The notes: generated from the letters alone by a model not told the origin. A DNA stretch of 64,000 nucleotides from Acanthochromis polyacanthus (GCF_021347895.1 NC_067132.1:806001-870000), one strand, 5' to 3'. Shown: positions 10,991-30,515, counted from the first letter of the stretch. Numbers and translations are program-made.

Positions 10991-11428
10991 TGCAGTTTTT
11001 TACCCAGACAAGTCCACATACAATAGTGTAATTTATTACTGAAGGGGGATGAGTCCATCCTCTGACAGTTCTATTTAGTTTAATTTGTGTATGATTTACC
11101 AGTCTTGATGATTCTATAATTAAATTGTCAAAGTAAGTGAAGAGATGGGTGCCAGTATGAGAGATAAATAATGTACATGGGTACATTTACTATTCAACAG
11201 GTCCATATCCATCTCATCCAGGAAAATGCTTGTTGCAGTCAAAACATTTACTTAAAAGGATGATACTATCCACCATGACTTGCTAAAGGAAGTAACTATA
11301 CAGGCTTTGGGACCTGAAGACCTGGATTTATCTCATTCAACCATAGAGCAGAAGACTGATTTATTATCTTAGCATAGCTTCATACACTCAGAGTGCTTTG
11401 GAGCACATACATGAATACCTACCCATAG

Positions 11429-11930
11429 GAAAAATGTGTTGCTCATCTGTTGTTCAATCTCATCTCCTGAGCTAAATTTGAGCTTCTCATACTTAAATTA
11501 TTCTGTGATCATTTTTTTCTGAATTACTTCTCCTAAGGGTCCCTTAGGAGCAAGACATAAGCTAAAATGAGATAAGACATCACTGAGACTGAGGAGGTTG
11601 AGTTGAGAAAACCATTTGAGCAATACTTGAGAAGTGGGATAAACAGATGAGAACTCATATTTGTATGCCCCTGATCTCAGTTATGTCTTGTTTAATATAA
11701 AGAATAATATGAGACGAATCTGAGAAGTATGAGCCTTAAATGAGATCTTGTTATTATGTGTCCAATGTCTCTTTCATGTCTTGATTATTTCTCTTAAATG
11801 TCTTACTGAAGCTATAGATTAAATAATATGAGCCATATTTGAGAAATATGAGAACAAATTGAGAATGTCATTCAAAGATTATCTTTTGGAAATAAAATTA
11901 ACTGTAAAAACAACACTCAAAATTGAAAAC
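11429..11930. repeat. left subterminal repeat zone of the outer element
   Basis: Motifs such as TTGAGA, TGAGAA, CTCAT and their inverses recur every 15-30 bases (for example CTGAGACTGAGGAGGTTGAG near 11,582). The matching zone is 52,400-52,850. In plant CACTA elements, such zones bind the accessory protein; that role here is inferred. Confidence 0.55.
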
Positions 11931-11940
11931 TTTTAACATT

Positions 11941-11946
11941 TTTATT
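11941..11946 (-). promoter_or_regulatory. candidate poly(A) signal of the BEN gene
   Basis: TTTATT on the plus strand is AATAAA on the minus strand, about 800 bases after the BEN stop codon and about 0.5 kb inside the outer element's left end. Confidence 0.45.
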
Positions 11947-12149
11947 TGGGCAACACCTTTAGTACAGTATAATTGTGTATCTGTACACTGTGTATTTGGG
12001 TAGCAGCATAACACTTTAAAAAAAATTAAGACAAAATACAAAAACAAACAAAACATAAAAATAAACAAAATACAAATAAATTAAATACAAAAATAAAAAA
12101 ACAAAAAAGATCCTCAAAACCTAATCACAGACAAACCCAAATAAAAGTA

Positions 12150-12180
<31 letters not shown>

Positions 12181-12195
12181 AAAAAAAAAAAAAAA
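12150..12195. repeat. adjacent homopolymers C21 and A25
   Basis: A run of 21 C is followed directly by a run of 25 A, inside what would be the BEN gene's 3' UTR. The flanking 12,000-12,150 is A-rich. Such a junction is prone to assembly and sequencing error. Confidence 0.9.
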
Positions 12196-12742
12196 CCTTC
12201 AAAAACCTCAAAGCACAGAGATGAAGAATTGTATTTTGGGGGGATATTTTTTGGTCAGTAGTTACAATAGATTGTTGGGAAAAATTAAGCAGTTACAAAA
12301 ATAGAAAAACTTGATGACTTCTCAGGGGGTGACTAAATTTTCTTTTTTGGTGAACTATTCTTTCAAGTTAAACAGAAATACATTTACATAATTTGAACAA
12401 TGGTTTTCACACCCAGAGGTCCGTTGAGAATGGTGTGTAAGCCCTGTCTATCGAACTGGAGTAATCACAATGTGAACTGTGGTCCATTCTATGAAGCAAT
12501 CCAACCAACATACAGAAAATGAAAACTTCATGATTGTAAACAATGAACATTCTGATCAGCACTTCTGAGGTACATGGAACTACCACACTTGGGTTTGTAA
12601 CAAGCACATCAAACTATGTGAAAAAGAATCTCAGAGTCAACTTGGCAGGTACTGTGTTAACATCTCTGGTCCATGAAAATAAAAAGAACAAAGAAAGGGT
12701 GAGACAGAAAGCAGTCTACATACCATAGGCTACAGCAGTGGC

Positions 12743-20224
<7,482 letters not shown>

Positions 20225-20670
20225 CCTGAAAATAAAAAATAAAAAATAAAAAATGGATCATTAAGTATAATATAAATAGACACTATTTTAACCCAGTTCA
20301 ATTGTTTTAAGGCAATAGTTTGATCAAATTGAGCAAAAACCCAATCAAATAATCTTCCTAATTGATTGGTAGTTTCATAAGCTGTAAACCCAACAATATT
20401 AAAATAATAAAAATAATTTAAGACTGTGAACCTTAGCGTCTCTATTCTTGGGCAAGCTTGTGTGGAAAAAAAAAGATCTGCAGCTACCACAGAGGGGGAC
20501 TCCGGTCAACCAAGTAGAGTTTAAACTGAATCAAACTGTGAACTTAAATTTTTAATCAGAAATAAAATCAAATTATGGTTTCTCTCACATACAAAAATTT
20601 AACAATCGAATAAGCAGTCAATAAATGTAATCATTATGTCAATCAGAGATTTCACAAGTACACTGTACAT

Positions 20671-20790
20671 CAGCGGTTCTCAATTGTTTCCATTTCAAGG
20701 ACCCCCCAGTTAAAAGCCTAAATAGTTTTGGGCATTTATTGAGAACAGTCGATTACAACCTCACAAATCTGTTGAGAACTTTCGTATCTG
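20671..20790. repeat. hAT-like terminal fragment
   Basis: CAGCGGTTCTCAATTG followed by a diverged ...GGACCCCCCAG block resembles the terminus of Charlie-type hAT elements. No opposite end was found. The rest of 20,790-21,480 is AT-rich and shows no gene. Confidence 0.4.
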
Positions 20791-21479
20791 GCTTTTTCCC
20801 AAACCAGGACTGCACAGTAACATCTTGTTCCTCATTTTACAACATTGACTCTAACCCTTCACCTAAAACATATCTTAATATGTTTTGGAAAATACTAAAA
20901 TAAAAAGATGGAGACAAAATGTTGACTGCACAGCTTAGCCATTATCTACCACTTTTTCTTATTGCAGCTAGCCAACCATACCATTTTTCACATCATTATT
21001 ACAAAATGTGTTAAGTTGGCATTGTCAGTTACTTATTCACACACATATAGATTTTTTTTTTCTATTTTAGCTTTGTTTTTACTTCTTTTATAGTTATTAC
21101 TCCTTCTGACTGTCTAATAACTGCTGGCTTTTATTATTACTGTTATCATTTTATGGTCATACAAGCCTTGTTAACGTTTCCTTTAACCACCATTAACATC
21201 ATCTATCTCTGTGATAATAATGCAACTGTAAATATCACCAATCAAATTGTTAGCACACTCACATGACCACAAATTTTGTTGCTCACATGTTGTTTGTCAG
21301 TCCGTTTCACTGTACTGCCTCATTGCACAATGAAAGAGCATGATACAAAGTATTTCAGCATGAACATTTGTATTTTCAAAATGTGACAACGTCCTGTACA
21401 TCTCTGTCGTTTGTAACAAACTACACCGTGAGAAAGTCGAGGGAAAATCCAGGGAGTTATGATAATTATAGTTGGGCAT

Positions 21480-22200
21480 AACACACCGTCCTCAGTGGAA
21501 ATAAACGCACTGGGGCCGCATGGGAGACCCTTCGAAGATGGCGGCTTATTGCTGCATCAGCTTCAATTGGCAGCGCCCCGCCAGTCGGCGAGCCCTAAAC
21601 TCTTAATAATTATGTATGATTTTTCAGAAGTCTGAATAAAAAACGGGCTGGAGTTACTATACCTACAGCAGTATTTTCAAACATTTTCAAAGTCTTAATT
21701 AATATGCATTGTGAAAGCTCATTTTTAAGATTTACTCAAAGACACTCTAAATAAGTTGATAAACAGACGCCATTACCGGACCACTTCGTTGTCCATCAGC
21801 TAAATATGTGATGGACGACGGTCAAAAATTACTTTATTCTGCACTTTACAACATTGTGTAGTTCACCAACTAATGTAGCTTGGAACTCTTACCTCTCCAA
21901 CTTACGCCGTGCAGCAGCAGCGGCCTACGGGACACCTTCCTCTTCTTTTTATTTGGCGACTTGGCGGTTTCTTGTGTTCCCGCTGGTGAAACAATCATCT
22001 TCTTCTCCTTTTTTTTTTGTTTTTCAGCGGTTGGCAATCTAGCAATAGGTGTAACAGCGCCCCCTCTGCTCTGGGGGATATCTCTGTTTCCTGGGAAACG
22101 AGCAAACATTGCAAGCGCGCTCATTTGGCGGGTGGAGCTGAATGACAACGTTTGGGAGAAACTGCGCGGCGTCTCTGTAAAGAATAATGACTAAAAGTAA
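21480..22200. promoter_or_regulatory. divergent promoter region of the outer element's genes
   Basis: GC content rises between the minus-strand BEN gene and the plus-strand transposase. AAGATGGCGGC at 21,535-21,545 matches the YY1 site consensus found near many vertebrate start sites. A candidate non-coding first exon of the BEN transcript ends at a GAG|GTAAGAG donor on the minus strand near 21,895. No TATA box was identified. Confidence 0.4.
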
Positions 22201-23456
22201 GTAATAGCATAAATTCTTCTTGTCTTGTGATTCAACGGACTCTATTAATTCATGAGTTAGGATAAATGCAGCATTTAATGGCGTGACCACTTACCTGTGA
22301 TACCTACTAGATCATATATGGATGTCGACTGAGGCAGAATGTCTACTGTTCATAAAATTAATCGCAATTGGTTATAAATATCGATGGTGACGAATCTCAT
22401 AGACTTAAGACTCAAAAGTCTTAACATACAGTGAAGACATGCCAAAGAGAACATTTGAACCGTTGTTTGGCACAAAACACGTCTTTGTAACCACATCAAA
22501 ACTGCCATTCATTCACTGGTGATAAATTAAATGTAGCACCTAAGCCTAGCTGTTCTTATTCTTGATCATTTATATTCAGTGCTTCTACATAGTTAATTAT
22601 TACATTATTTTGGTAAATTTTACATCATGGCATTTTTATGAGTTAATAATACAAATAAAATTGCACAACATTTGCATTTAAGTGATCAAATTGATCATCA
22701 GTAATGAAGGTAATTATTCAGTAGTTTGGCCTAAGATTTTGCAATTGTGGTACTTAACAGTGCAGTATAGCCTAGTATTGATAATACAGCTCTGTATTAT
22801 TTTTATACTAGTCATTACTATAATTGTGAAATGACCATGGTTTCTATGTTTCCCTCTGCTATTTAGTAAACAGAAAATTAATTTTCAAGCTGGGATATCA
22901 TTTTTTTTCCGATTAGGACAGAAAACTCATGCAGGATAAAGAATAATCAAGTTAAATTGTAAGTGATAAGAGAAACTATATCTATCCCACTTTATGAATA
23001 TAGAAAATTGGAAGTGGAACATTAAAGACTGAGGATTGCTAGAAAATGTATTTGTGTTTACTAAAGAGCTGATTAGATTGAAACCCCTATTACGGAAAGA
23101 ACACTTGATGCTCCATCATAATGAACAGTTTTACTTTTACAAAAAGTTCCAGTGTATATTCCAGCAACTTGTGTCTGTATTTGTATAGTACTGGAGAGTC
23201 AAAATGACCAGACGAAAACCTGGGAAACGATGGAGAAGGACTGATAAAGAAGACCCAAAAAAACGACCAAGACGGACTGTGCAATTGGTGAGTAGCCTGG
23301 CATAGCTGTGTTGCAGCAAACTTGCAGCAGATATGAAATTTAATACCCTTTTTTCCTCTCTGCAGTCATCCCTCCATGCAGCCACCAGTGTTCATGTGGA
23401 GACTGATCAGCAGTATTTAGGCAAGTTATGAAATGTGTGTATGTTTTATGTTTAGA

Positions 23457-23840
23457 ATATTTAACTAAGGGGCTGCACAGTGGGGTAGTGGTTAGCACTT
23501 TCGCCTTTCAGCAAGAAGATCCCTGGTTCAAATCCCGGCCTGGGATCTTTCTGCATGGAGTTTGCATGTTCTCCCTGTGCATGTGTGGGTTTTCTCTGGG
23601 TACTCCGGCTTCCTCCCACAGTCCAAAAATATGCTGAGATTAATTGGTTACTCCAAATTGTCCGTAGGTGTGAATGTCAGTATGATTGTGTGTCTGTATA
23701 TGTAGCCCTGTGACAGACTGGCGACCTGTCCAGGGTGTCCCCTGCCTTCGCCCGAGTCAGCTGGGATAGGCTCCAGCACCCCCCGTGACCCCAGTGAGGA
23801 TAAAGCGGTGTAGAGAATGGATGGATGGATATTTAACTAA
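23457..23840 (+). mobile_element. tRNA-derived SINE, full length, 12-bp target duplication
   Basis: The SINE body is 23,469-23,828. It has an A box (TAGTGGTTAGC, 23,486-23,496), a B box (GGTTCAAATCC, 23,525-23,535), the common fish SINE body (CTTCCTCCCACAGTCCAAAA) and a TGGATGGA tail. ATATTTAACTAA flanks it at 23,457-23,468 and 23,829-23,840. It lies in the transposase's second intron. Confidence 0.9.
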
Positions 23841-23944
23841 TTAATTGATTATTAAGAAAATATATTTTCATCCCTACTGTGAACCTTTCATATTTAAATT
23901 AAGGCTGTTAATAACATAAGGCCATGATACTTTAATATAGGTCA

Positions 23945-24420
23945 CCCTCACTGTAAACTGTAACACATTGTTTCAACTTAAAATTATGAGCGAAAGGGCT
24001 GCCTTAAAATTTTGAGCTAAGTCAACAGACTTATTTTGTTATCTTGATTAAATATCTCTTGTTGTATCAACACTTTGTGCGAGTTTAGTTAACTTGGAAT
24101 TGTTAATTTATTGAACTTTTTCGGGTAGTTGTTTGAACTTGCAAATCCATTTTAGGTCAATTAAAATAGTTAGTTGTGTGAACTTTTGTTTTTGAATTGA
24201 ATCAACTGTTAAGGGGAGTTATTTGAACTTGTAAATCTGTTTTAGGTCAATTAAAATAGTTAGTTGTGTGAACTTTTGTTTTTGAATTGAGTCAACTGTT
24301 TAGGGTAATTATTTGAAGTTGTAAATGTAATTCAGGTTAATGAAACAGGTCTGTTCACATGGTTTAAGTTAATGAATTTACTGAACTTGGTATGTTGTGT
24401 TGCATTTGTCTTAGTACATT
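23945..24420. repeat. degenerate AACTT/CAACT tandem repeats
   Basis: Two well-preserved units of about 90 bp (GGTCAATTAAAATAGTTAGT at 24,155 and 24,245) and a weaker third follow a CACTGTAAACTG string near 23,948. AACTT and its inverse recur throughout. This resembles subterminal repeats of other fish DNA elements; a matching opposite end was not found. Confidence 0.5.
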
Positions 24421-24429
24421 CAAATTTGT

Positions 24430-25264
24430 ACATTGACACAACTCCATTTCTATTTGTTAAACTACAATACCTTTGTCAAGATGTCAAAAAAAAATGACCT
24501 AATCATTCCAAATTGCGTTGAACAAAACCCAATTAAAAAGATCAACCAAAACTGATTTACCAAAATAAATGTTACAGTAACCTATACATGATTGGGGCAC
24601 GTTAGTTTCTGAGACACACATGACTACCAACTAACATCTAATCAATGTCACATTTATTGATGCACCTTGTCATTTTTTATGTACGATCTAAACCAATTCC
24701 ACATCACCAAATTCTTGTGAGGCTGAATGCTTAATATTTCAACACTGTTGTGCCAACTGGTACCTTGAATCAATGTACAATGCAAAATATGAGAAAATAA
24801 CAGAACGTGCAAATATGGAAAACAGACAGCAAACTTGGATTAAAGTGACTTCCACGTCTGTTTAATTATGTGACAGCATCAGACCAAAACAAACATTTAA
24901 ACAAATAAAAACAAACAGTTTCAGAGCTCTAATGTGCAACTGGGAGTTAGAAATAAGCCACAAGAACTTCAGTATCAATTTTAACTCTCAGACACGTGAG
25001 CAAAACAAGAACTTCAGTGTCAGTTTTAACTCTCTGATACATGACAATAGTCATCAGAACACAGTCTCGACTCAAAAACATTCATCATGTCTTATTAATG
25101 CATCAGATATGTGATGAGGAGCACTCCAGAGAGCACGGTGAGATGGTCAGCTGTCAGCCAGTGATGAGTCTGAACCTGAAGAACCAACCAACAGAAAACT
25201 GGACCATAGTGATGATGACTCTGTTCCAGCTGATCTTCACAAGGCTAAGGATTCATTCAGTTTG
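24430..25264. other. non-coding, includes a 48-bp duplication
   Basis: Two units of about 48 bp containing AAGAACTTCAGTRTCARTTT (24,960 and 25,008) follow each other. No conserved frame is visible. It may be 3' sequence of the opposite-strand SAMD3-like gene, cut off from it by the Penelope insertion. Confidence 0.4.
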
Positions 25265-26640
25265 ACACTTTTGTTCAGACATGAGGTGAAAGCATAGATG
25301 TTGATTTATACCTTCCACAGTCTCGGCGAACAGCGCTCGCCTTCTTCAGAAGCGTCTCACTGACAGTGTGTGACTGGTCAACCGGCAGGTTTTGACAGCC
25401 AGCATATGCAGCGTGCCCAGTAGAGTTGCCAGATCCACCGGGCCAACCACACCCACGCTGTAATGGCATGCCGTGGTGAGCTCAACAACCCGACCGCCCC
25501 ACCAGGCACAATGTGATCCCCGCCGTCCTATTTCCTCTGGAGTCGAGTGTCCCAGGTGTGGGAGAGCACCAAGCCCCCCACCTCCTCCCTGTTCATGGCC
25601 CTTTCCACACGTCACATGATCTCCATGGCCTCCTTAATCCAGCGTTTGTGGTTGTTGTCTTCGGTTCAGATGACTTCTACTCCGTCCCAGTCCCACTCAG
25701 AGACAAGGAGAACATTTTACACAAGGAATCTCAATTTGAGATTCCTTGTGTAAAATGTTCTCCTAGTCTCCCCAATGTCTTCTTGTTGCAAGAGTCGCAT
25801 GGTATTGCATGACATTGCATGACATTGATTTTGTGTTTTGGGTGTACTGGAAGTTGGTGTGGTTTTACAGAGACAAATATATAAAGAAAACACACTTTTT
25901 TTTCTACAAAACTACACATAAAAATCATACCAACTTCAAGTACACCCAAAAGACAAAATTGAGCTGGAAAAAAAGCGCAATGTCACATGTGAAATACCAT
26001 GCAACTATTGCAAGAACACATACATTGGGGAGACAGAACATTGTACATGAGAAGAAAGAGTATCAGAAGAAAGAAAAAAAGAGCATCAGAAGGAATGCAA
26101 AAAGGTAAGAGCAACACGACTCACAAGAACTCAGAAAGAAAAAGCACTACAGGAAAATCTCAAATCTGCAATATCAGACCACTGCAAAAGATACAATCAT
26201 GTCTCTGAGTGGGACTGGGACGGAGTAGAAGTCATCTGAACCGAAGACAACAACCACAAACGCTGGATTAAGGAGGCCATGGAGATCATGTGACGTGTGG
26301 AAAGGGCCATGAACAGGGAGGAGGTGGGGGGCTTGGTGCTCTCCCACACCTGGGACACTCGACTCCAGAGGAAATAGGACGGCGGGGATCACAGTGTGCC
26401 TGGTGGGGCGGTCGGGTTGTTGAGCTCACCACGGCATGCCATTACAGCGTGGGCGTGGTTGGCCCGGTGGATCTGGCAACTCTACTGGGCACGCTGCATA
26501 TGCCAGCTGTCAAAACCTGCCGGTTGACCAGTCACACACTGTCAGTGAGACGCTTCTGAAGAAGGCGAGAGCTGTTCGCCGAGACTGTGGAAGGTATAAA
26601 TCAACATCTATGCTTTCACCTCATGTCTGAACAAAAGAAC
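25265..26640. mobile_element. head-to-head pair of Penelope-like element 3' halves
   Basis: The block 25,265-25,720 is the near-exact reverse complement of 26,190-26,640, and 25,768-25,875 pairs with 25,905-26,025. On the plus strand the right half encodes a GIY-YIG-type endonuclease remnant: IPCNYCKNTYIGET at about 25,999-26,040, then AISDHCKRYNHVSEWDW and KRWIKEAMEI. The left half shows the same domain on the minus strand (IPCDSCNKK). GIY-YIG endonucleases are the signature of Penelope-like retroelements. RT domains are absent, and stops occur in both halves. Confidence 0.75.
25706..25764. repeat. perfect 29-bp-arm palindrome
   Basis: Arms 25,706-25,734 and 25,736-25,764 are exact reverse complements separated by one T (arm begins AGGAGAACATTTTACACAAG). 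It lies in the left Penelope half and has no counterpart in the right half, so it arose after or during formation of the inverted pair. Confidence 0.95.
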
Positions 26641-26659
26641 TCAAAACTCGAGAACAGTC

Positions 26660-29600
26660 TTACATGGTTTTCCGAAGGAGTCTGTTTCTCAAGCCATGCA
26701 CATGTGAGGAACACTGTCCTCCACCAATGTTCATCAGGACCTTCTGAATGACCTCAAATGTGTACCTTAGTTCTTTTGGATAGTTTATGTTTAAAGCAAA
26801 AAGAAGACCCATCAGCATCGCAATTGCACTCGGGATGTCCCTCAGATCAAACAGGACCACTGCTTCCTCAAGGACCACTGACGTGTCAGTAATGTCTTCT
26901 CCCTCTTTCACAATGCCGACTTTCATTCCCTTGGTGAATGTGTCATCATCAGTGGCCTACACAAGTATTTGAAGGAAACAAAAACATATTTATCTATCTT
27001 AGTTTGTTGTTGCATTTCAGCCCGATCTCACGAGGATTCGTGAAACTGTCACGTAAATTTTTGTTTCGGTTTCGTGCGCACCAACACAATTTCGTCATGT
27101 TTTTCGTGCCGCTCACCACGAAATGCACACCAATGTATTTTAAACGGCGGACTTTTCGTGCCACTCAGAACGTATTTCAAAAGAATGGCTATATTATATT
27201 TTTAATGTAAAACCGTGGCGAATCCAACGCTATATTTTGCATGACATCGTCCCTAAACATAACCCTAACCATAATCCTAACCATAACCTAACCATAAGCC
27301 GGTGCTACACTTACCAATTTGCATAGGAATTTCAAGAATGTCCGGCGGCCAGCGGCCGCAAACGCGATCACACAAGCAGTATACGCCGATGGACAGCTTA
27401 GATCGTCATGAATCCGCCGGTATAAACCACTTTCAGATGTGATTACCACAGCGAAAAACATTTCGTGGTGAACGGCACGAAAAACATGACGAAATCGTGT
27501 TGGTGCGCACGAAACCGAAACTAAAACTTACGTGACAGTTTCACGAATCCCCGTGAGACCGGGTTGTGCATTTATGTATGCATACACATCCACACATATA
27601 TGTGTGGCACTTATAAGGGAGCCAGAAAGGGAATGGTTTGATCTCAGTTTAAAGTGAAAATATTTAGGGAGTGAATGCATCTCTATTGTAATTTCTATTT
27701 GTTCCCAGTTACAGTTTTTCTCAGTCGCTTTAGTTCATTTCTCAGATCAGAATTGATATTTGCACAACAGTTAGTGCATTTCTCAAAACAATTTGTACAA
27801 ACAGCAAAACACCATGGATGACCTGCAAAAGCCAGTCTCTTGCTCAAAATCTTTAGTTCATCTCTCAAAAGTAAATATCTGTGTCAATGAACATCTCAGT
27901 TCCATCAGAATGACAAGTCATTGTGTTATTGTGTATGGATAATACAGTCAAAATGTTTAGTCTTGTTCTCATAAGAACAGTGTTCTCTGGAGGGAAACTA
28001 TGGATAAAGTTTTGTCAATATAATGTCAATTATTGTAACTTGTAAGTTACACCTTAGTGTATGTGGGAGATTGATTGCAAGAGACTGGATAAGATTCATA
28101 TTTACATTTTTACTGTTTGTAAAGTAATTTGTTGACAGACCACATCATTGTGATACAGAAAGAAAAACAACGCTGCATAGCACAAAAAAAATTAAAAAAA
28201 AATAAAAGTAGAAATGTGAACATAGGACAATCTCCTCAGGGAGAACTGTACTTGCAGTGCTGGAGGAATTACACACAAATTCTCATCACATCAGAAATTT
28301 ATTCTCGTGTCTTTGAACGAGTTCAGAAAATTCTAACCCTTCACACATTTCCCTTCTTAGAGAAAGTCAAGATTCACCTAGGAGCAATTAACCAATTAAG
28401 GACAGATTTAGATTTTTTTTCTAAATCTGTCCTGAATTGGTGTGTTTGTATAGAAATGTATAGAAACATCCTGACATATTATGATAACATGTTCAATCAT
28501 TTTGCATGTAAAGACTTAAGCGATGAATTAATGCCTAAATGTTGTGAGAGCTGAGACTATTCAACAGAGACCCATGATAATACATTTTGATCAACATGAC
28601 AAAAGCAATTGATAATGTAGGAAATAGCAGAGAATTGTACAGAATCATTTGCATGGATGGACCAAAGCATTTGCAACTTGCTGAAAAAAGTGAGAAACTG
28701 CTTTCTTGATGTGCACAAGTGACACGATGATGTGAAGACTGAACACGGAGTTTAGAGAATTTCAATTCTGATCTGAGAAATGAACCAAAGCGACTGAGAA
28801 AAACTGTAAAATTTAAATTAGTTTACCAACCACTCAAAAAAAAACCTTGTGACAAAAAATTAACAATGCTTACCTCCACAGTCTTGAAAAAACAAGAGGG
28901 GTCCTCCTTGAGAAAATAAGGAAGGCCCAGCAGAAGTAGCATCCTCTTCTTGTGTATGGAGCTCTGATTTAAAACAAATAAACAGAAAAAATACCAGTTA
29001 CTGTTTCCACCATCTCCTTGGACAGTTAAATTGCACTCCTTTCTTTCAGGATTCTATGAAATGTTATCACATGACTACCAATAAAAAGAACTAATTCCCT
29101 CCAGGAATTCGCGATGTTGCGATCGCGCAAATTCAACCAATCTCTGCGAATTTTGCGTGGCCTTGCAATGTGGTCCATTCACCGCAACTTTCACCGCAAT
29201 TCTTTAGAGAAGTGGCCATGAATTCAGACACTTTCGGCCGCAACAATCTTGAAAAATGGCTGCAAAATCCTGGAAGAACTGTGATGTGATCAATGTTACT
29301 ATTTGGTCACACCCATCAAAACATGCACAAAGAAAACTGTTTCCAACCTACCACTACTGATTTCTAAAAAGGTTAAAACACCATAACAACATCACATCAC
29401 AAATTAGGACAACAGTTTTGGGATGTGATGGCACCTAAAAATCCAAGCTTTGATTCTCAGTTCAATCAAATACACTGGCTCCTTTTTTTTCTTCAATTTA
29501 ACAGACATCAATGTTCTGCTACTGTATTGTATATCTGTACTGCAGAACAGTGTGGAAATAACACTTATGATCTTGAAGATAGAAACAACAAAAGAGGGAG

Positions 29601-30510
29601 GGATGGAAGAATAACTTTTAAACACTTACATCTTCATCCAGGCAGCGTGTGAGCCTCGTCAGTCCCACTATGCCAGTCTTTGCCTTGTACAGCTCAAGGA
29701 ATCTTGACAGATATTGGTCCAGGCCGGCAAAGAGGGAGCCTTTCAGGTTAACAGCTGTAAGGTGGGCAAATTCAGTTTCGATCTGTTGGACGAGGGCAAA
29801 AAAAACAAAACAAAAATAGGTCAAAGAGCATGCTCTGACATTGCATAAACTTCACACGTCGAGTCTTCCTTTTTGTGTAAAATAATTCATGCAAGATTTA
29901 AGTTTAAAGGGAGAGTTTAGATTTTTTGAAATGGGATAGCATCAGATACTTACCCATTGTCAGTGTATTACCTACAGCAGATGGTCAGCATGCACCTTGT
30001 TTGAGGAAGCAGCAGGAGTACCGGTGGAGGAAGCTAGACAATGTACATGTTGTGGAGCAAAAGTAGCAGCAAAATGCAGCCACTAAAGTATCAGCTTATG
30101 GGTGAGCTATGATATAAATAATTTCAACACTTTACCTTCCCATTAGACAGGTAAGGTTGCTAAAATGTGTTTTGCTACCGACCATGCTCACAATAATTAC
30201 ATTCCTTAGCTTCTCACACCAAGCACGCTGTCTAATGCCTACTGCAGGTGACACAATGACCAGGGACAAGCACCTCGTACAGCCCTACTTCAAAGAATCC
30301 AAGTATCCTGTCAAACAAAATCTCATTCAAGAAAACAAATCAAAAATACTTTACCTGCCGTTCAAAGAACAAGGCTGGCCATCTTTCTTTGACTTGTGCC
30401 ACAAGGGGTTCATCCTCAACAATCTCTTTTCTCCGTGAAGAGAATGTGCTTTTCATCATGTCATCAATTTCCTTCCAGTCAATCTTTTTTTTCTTCATCT
30501 CAATGGCCAT
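26660..30510 (-). CDS. SAMD3-like protein C-terminal region, four exons, 231 aa
   Basis: Minus-strand exons are 30,510-30,355, 29,782-29,630, 28,963-28,874 and 26,956-26,660. All are phase 0 with consensus GT-AG sites, and they sum to 696 nt with one terminal stop. The chosen ATG (30,510) has a good context (GCCATGG). Motifs recall multi-copy fish proteins annotated as sterile alpha motif domain-containing protein 3-like: MMKSTFSSRRKEIVEDEPLV, ERWPALFFERQ, LKGSLFAGLDQYL, GLPYFLKEDPSCFFKT and, in the last exon, LLFALNINYPKELRYTFEVI. The N-terminal SAM-domain part expected for the family is not found upstream, so the gene seems shortened. Function is unknown. It lies in the second intron of the opposite-strand transposase and may be cargo or a separate insertion. 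Confidence 0.65.
27018..27566. mobile_element. second copy of the palindromic element, 7-bp target duplication
   Basis: The ends (CAGCCCGATCTCACGAGG and the inverse of CAACCCGGTCTCACGG) match those of 13,142-13,745. TGCATTT flanks it at 27,011-27,017 and 27,567-27,573. The right arm is well preserved, but the centre differs and includes degenerate CCCTAA/CCATAA repeats at about 27,252-27,298. It lies in the last intron of the SAMD3-like gene. Confidence 0.85.
27712..28806. mobile_element. 1.1-kb non-autonomous TA-target DNA transposon
   Basis: Termini CAGTTTTTCTCAGTCGCTTT and its inverse form inverted repeats of about 50 bases. TA borders both sides (27,710-27,711 and 28,807-28,808). The TA target fits the Tc1/mariner group in a broad sense. 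A hairpin (ACAGATTTAGA, then its inverse) lies near 28,400-28,434. The 141-residue plus-strand frame inside (28,129-28,554) crosses this hairpin and resembles no transposase. Confidence 0.75.
29098..29282. mobile_element. short MITE remnant
   Basis: CCCTCCAGGAATTCGCG at the left and the approximate inverse (GCAAAATCCTGGAAGAACT) at the right enclose a segment repeating TTGCGATCGCG- and CGCAATT-type strings. Target duplication unclear. Confidence 0.45.
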
Positions 30511-30515
30511 GGCTA

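Noticed and set aside
21870..22148. Minus-strand frame with an SV40-like KKKRKV nuclear signal as the coding start of the BEN gene
   Set aside because: Splicing its donors to the BEN exon at 20,225 puts the downstream sequence into the wrong frame and soon a stop; the sequence is better read as a 5' non-coding exon or chance.
23486..23535. A tRNA gene
   Set aside because: A and B boxes are present, but no full cloverleaf; it is the head of a SINE with body, tail and target duplication.
26500..26620. Hammerhead ribozyme in the Penelope 3' end
   Set aside because: Penelope elements may carry such motifs, but I did not find a complete CTGATGA...GAAA core with closing helices here.
25275..26630. 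Paired frames of 64-99 residues in both arms
   Set aside because: They are mirror copies of Penelope 3' sequence in non-native frames; the real signal is the GIY-YIG fragment.
28129..28554. 141-residue plus-strand frame as a gene
   Set aside because: It spans a hairpin inside a non-autonomous TA element, has low-complexity lysine runs and no recognisable motif.
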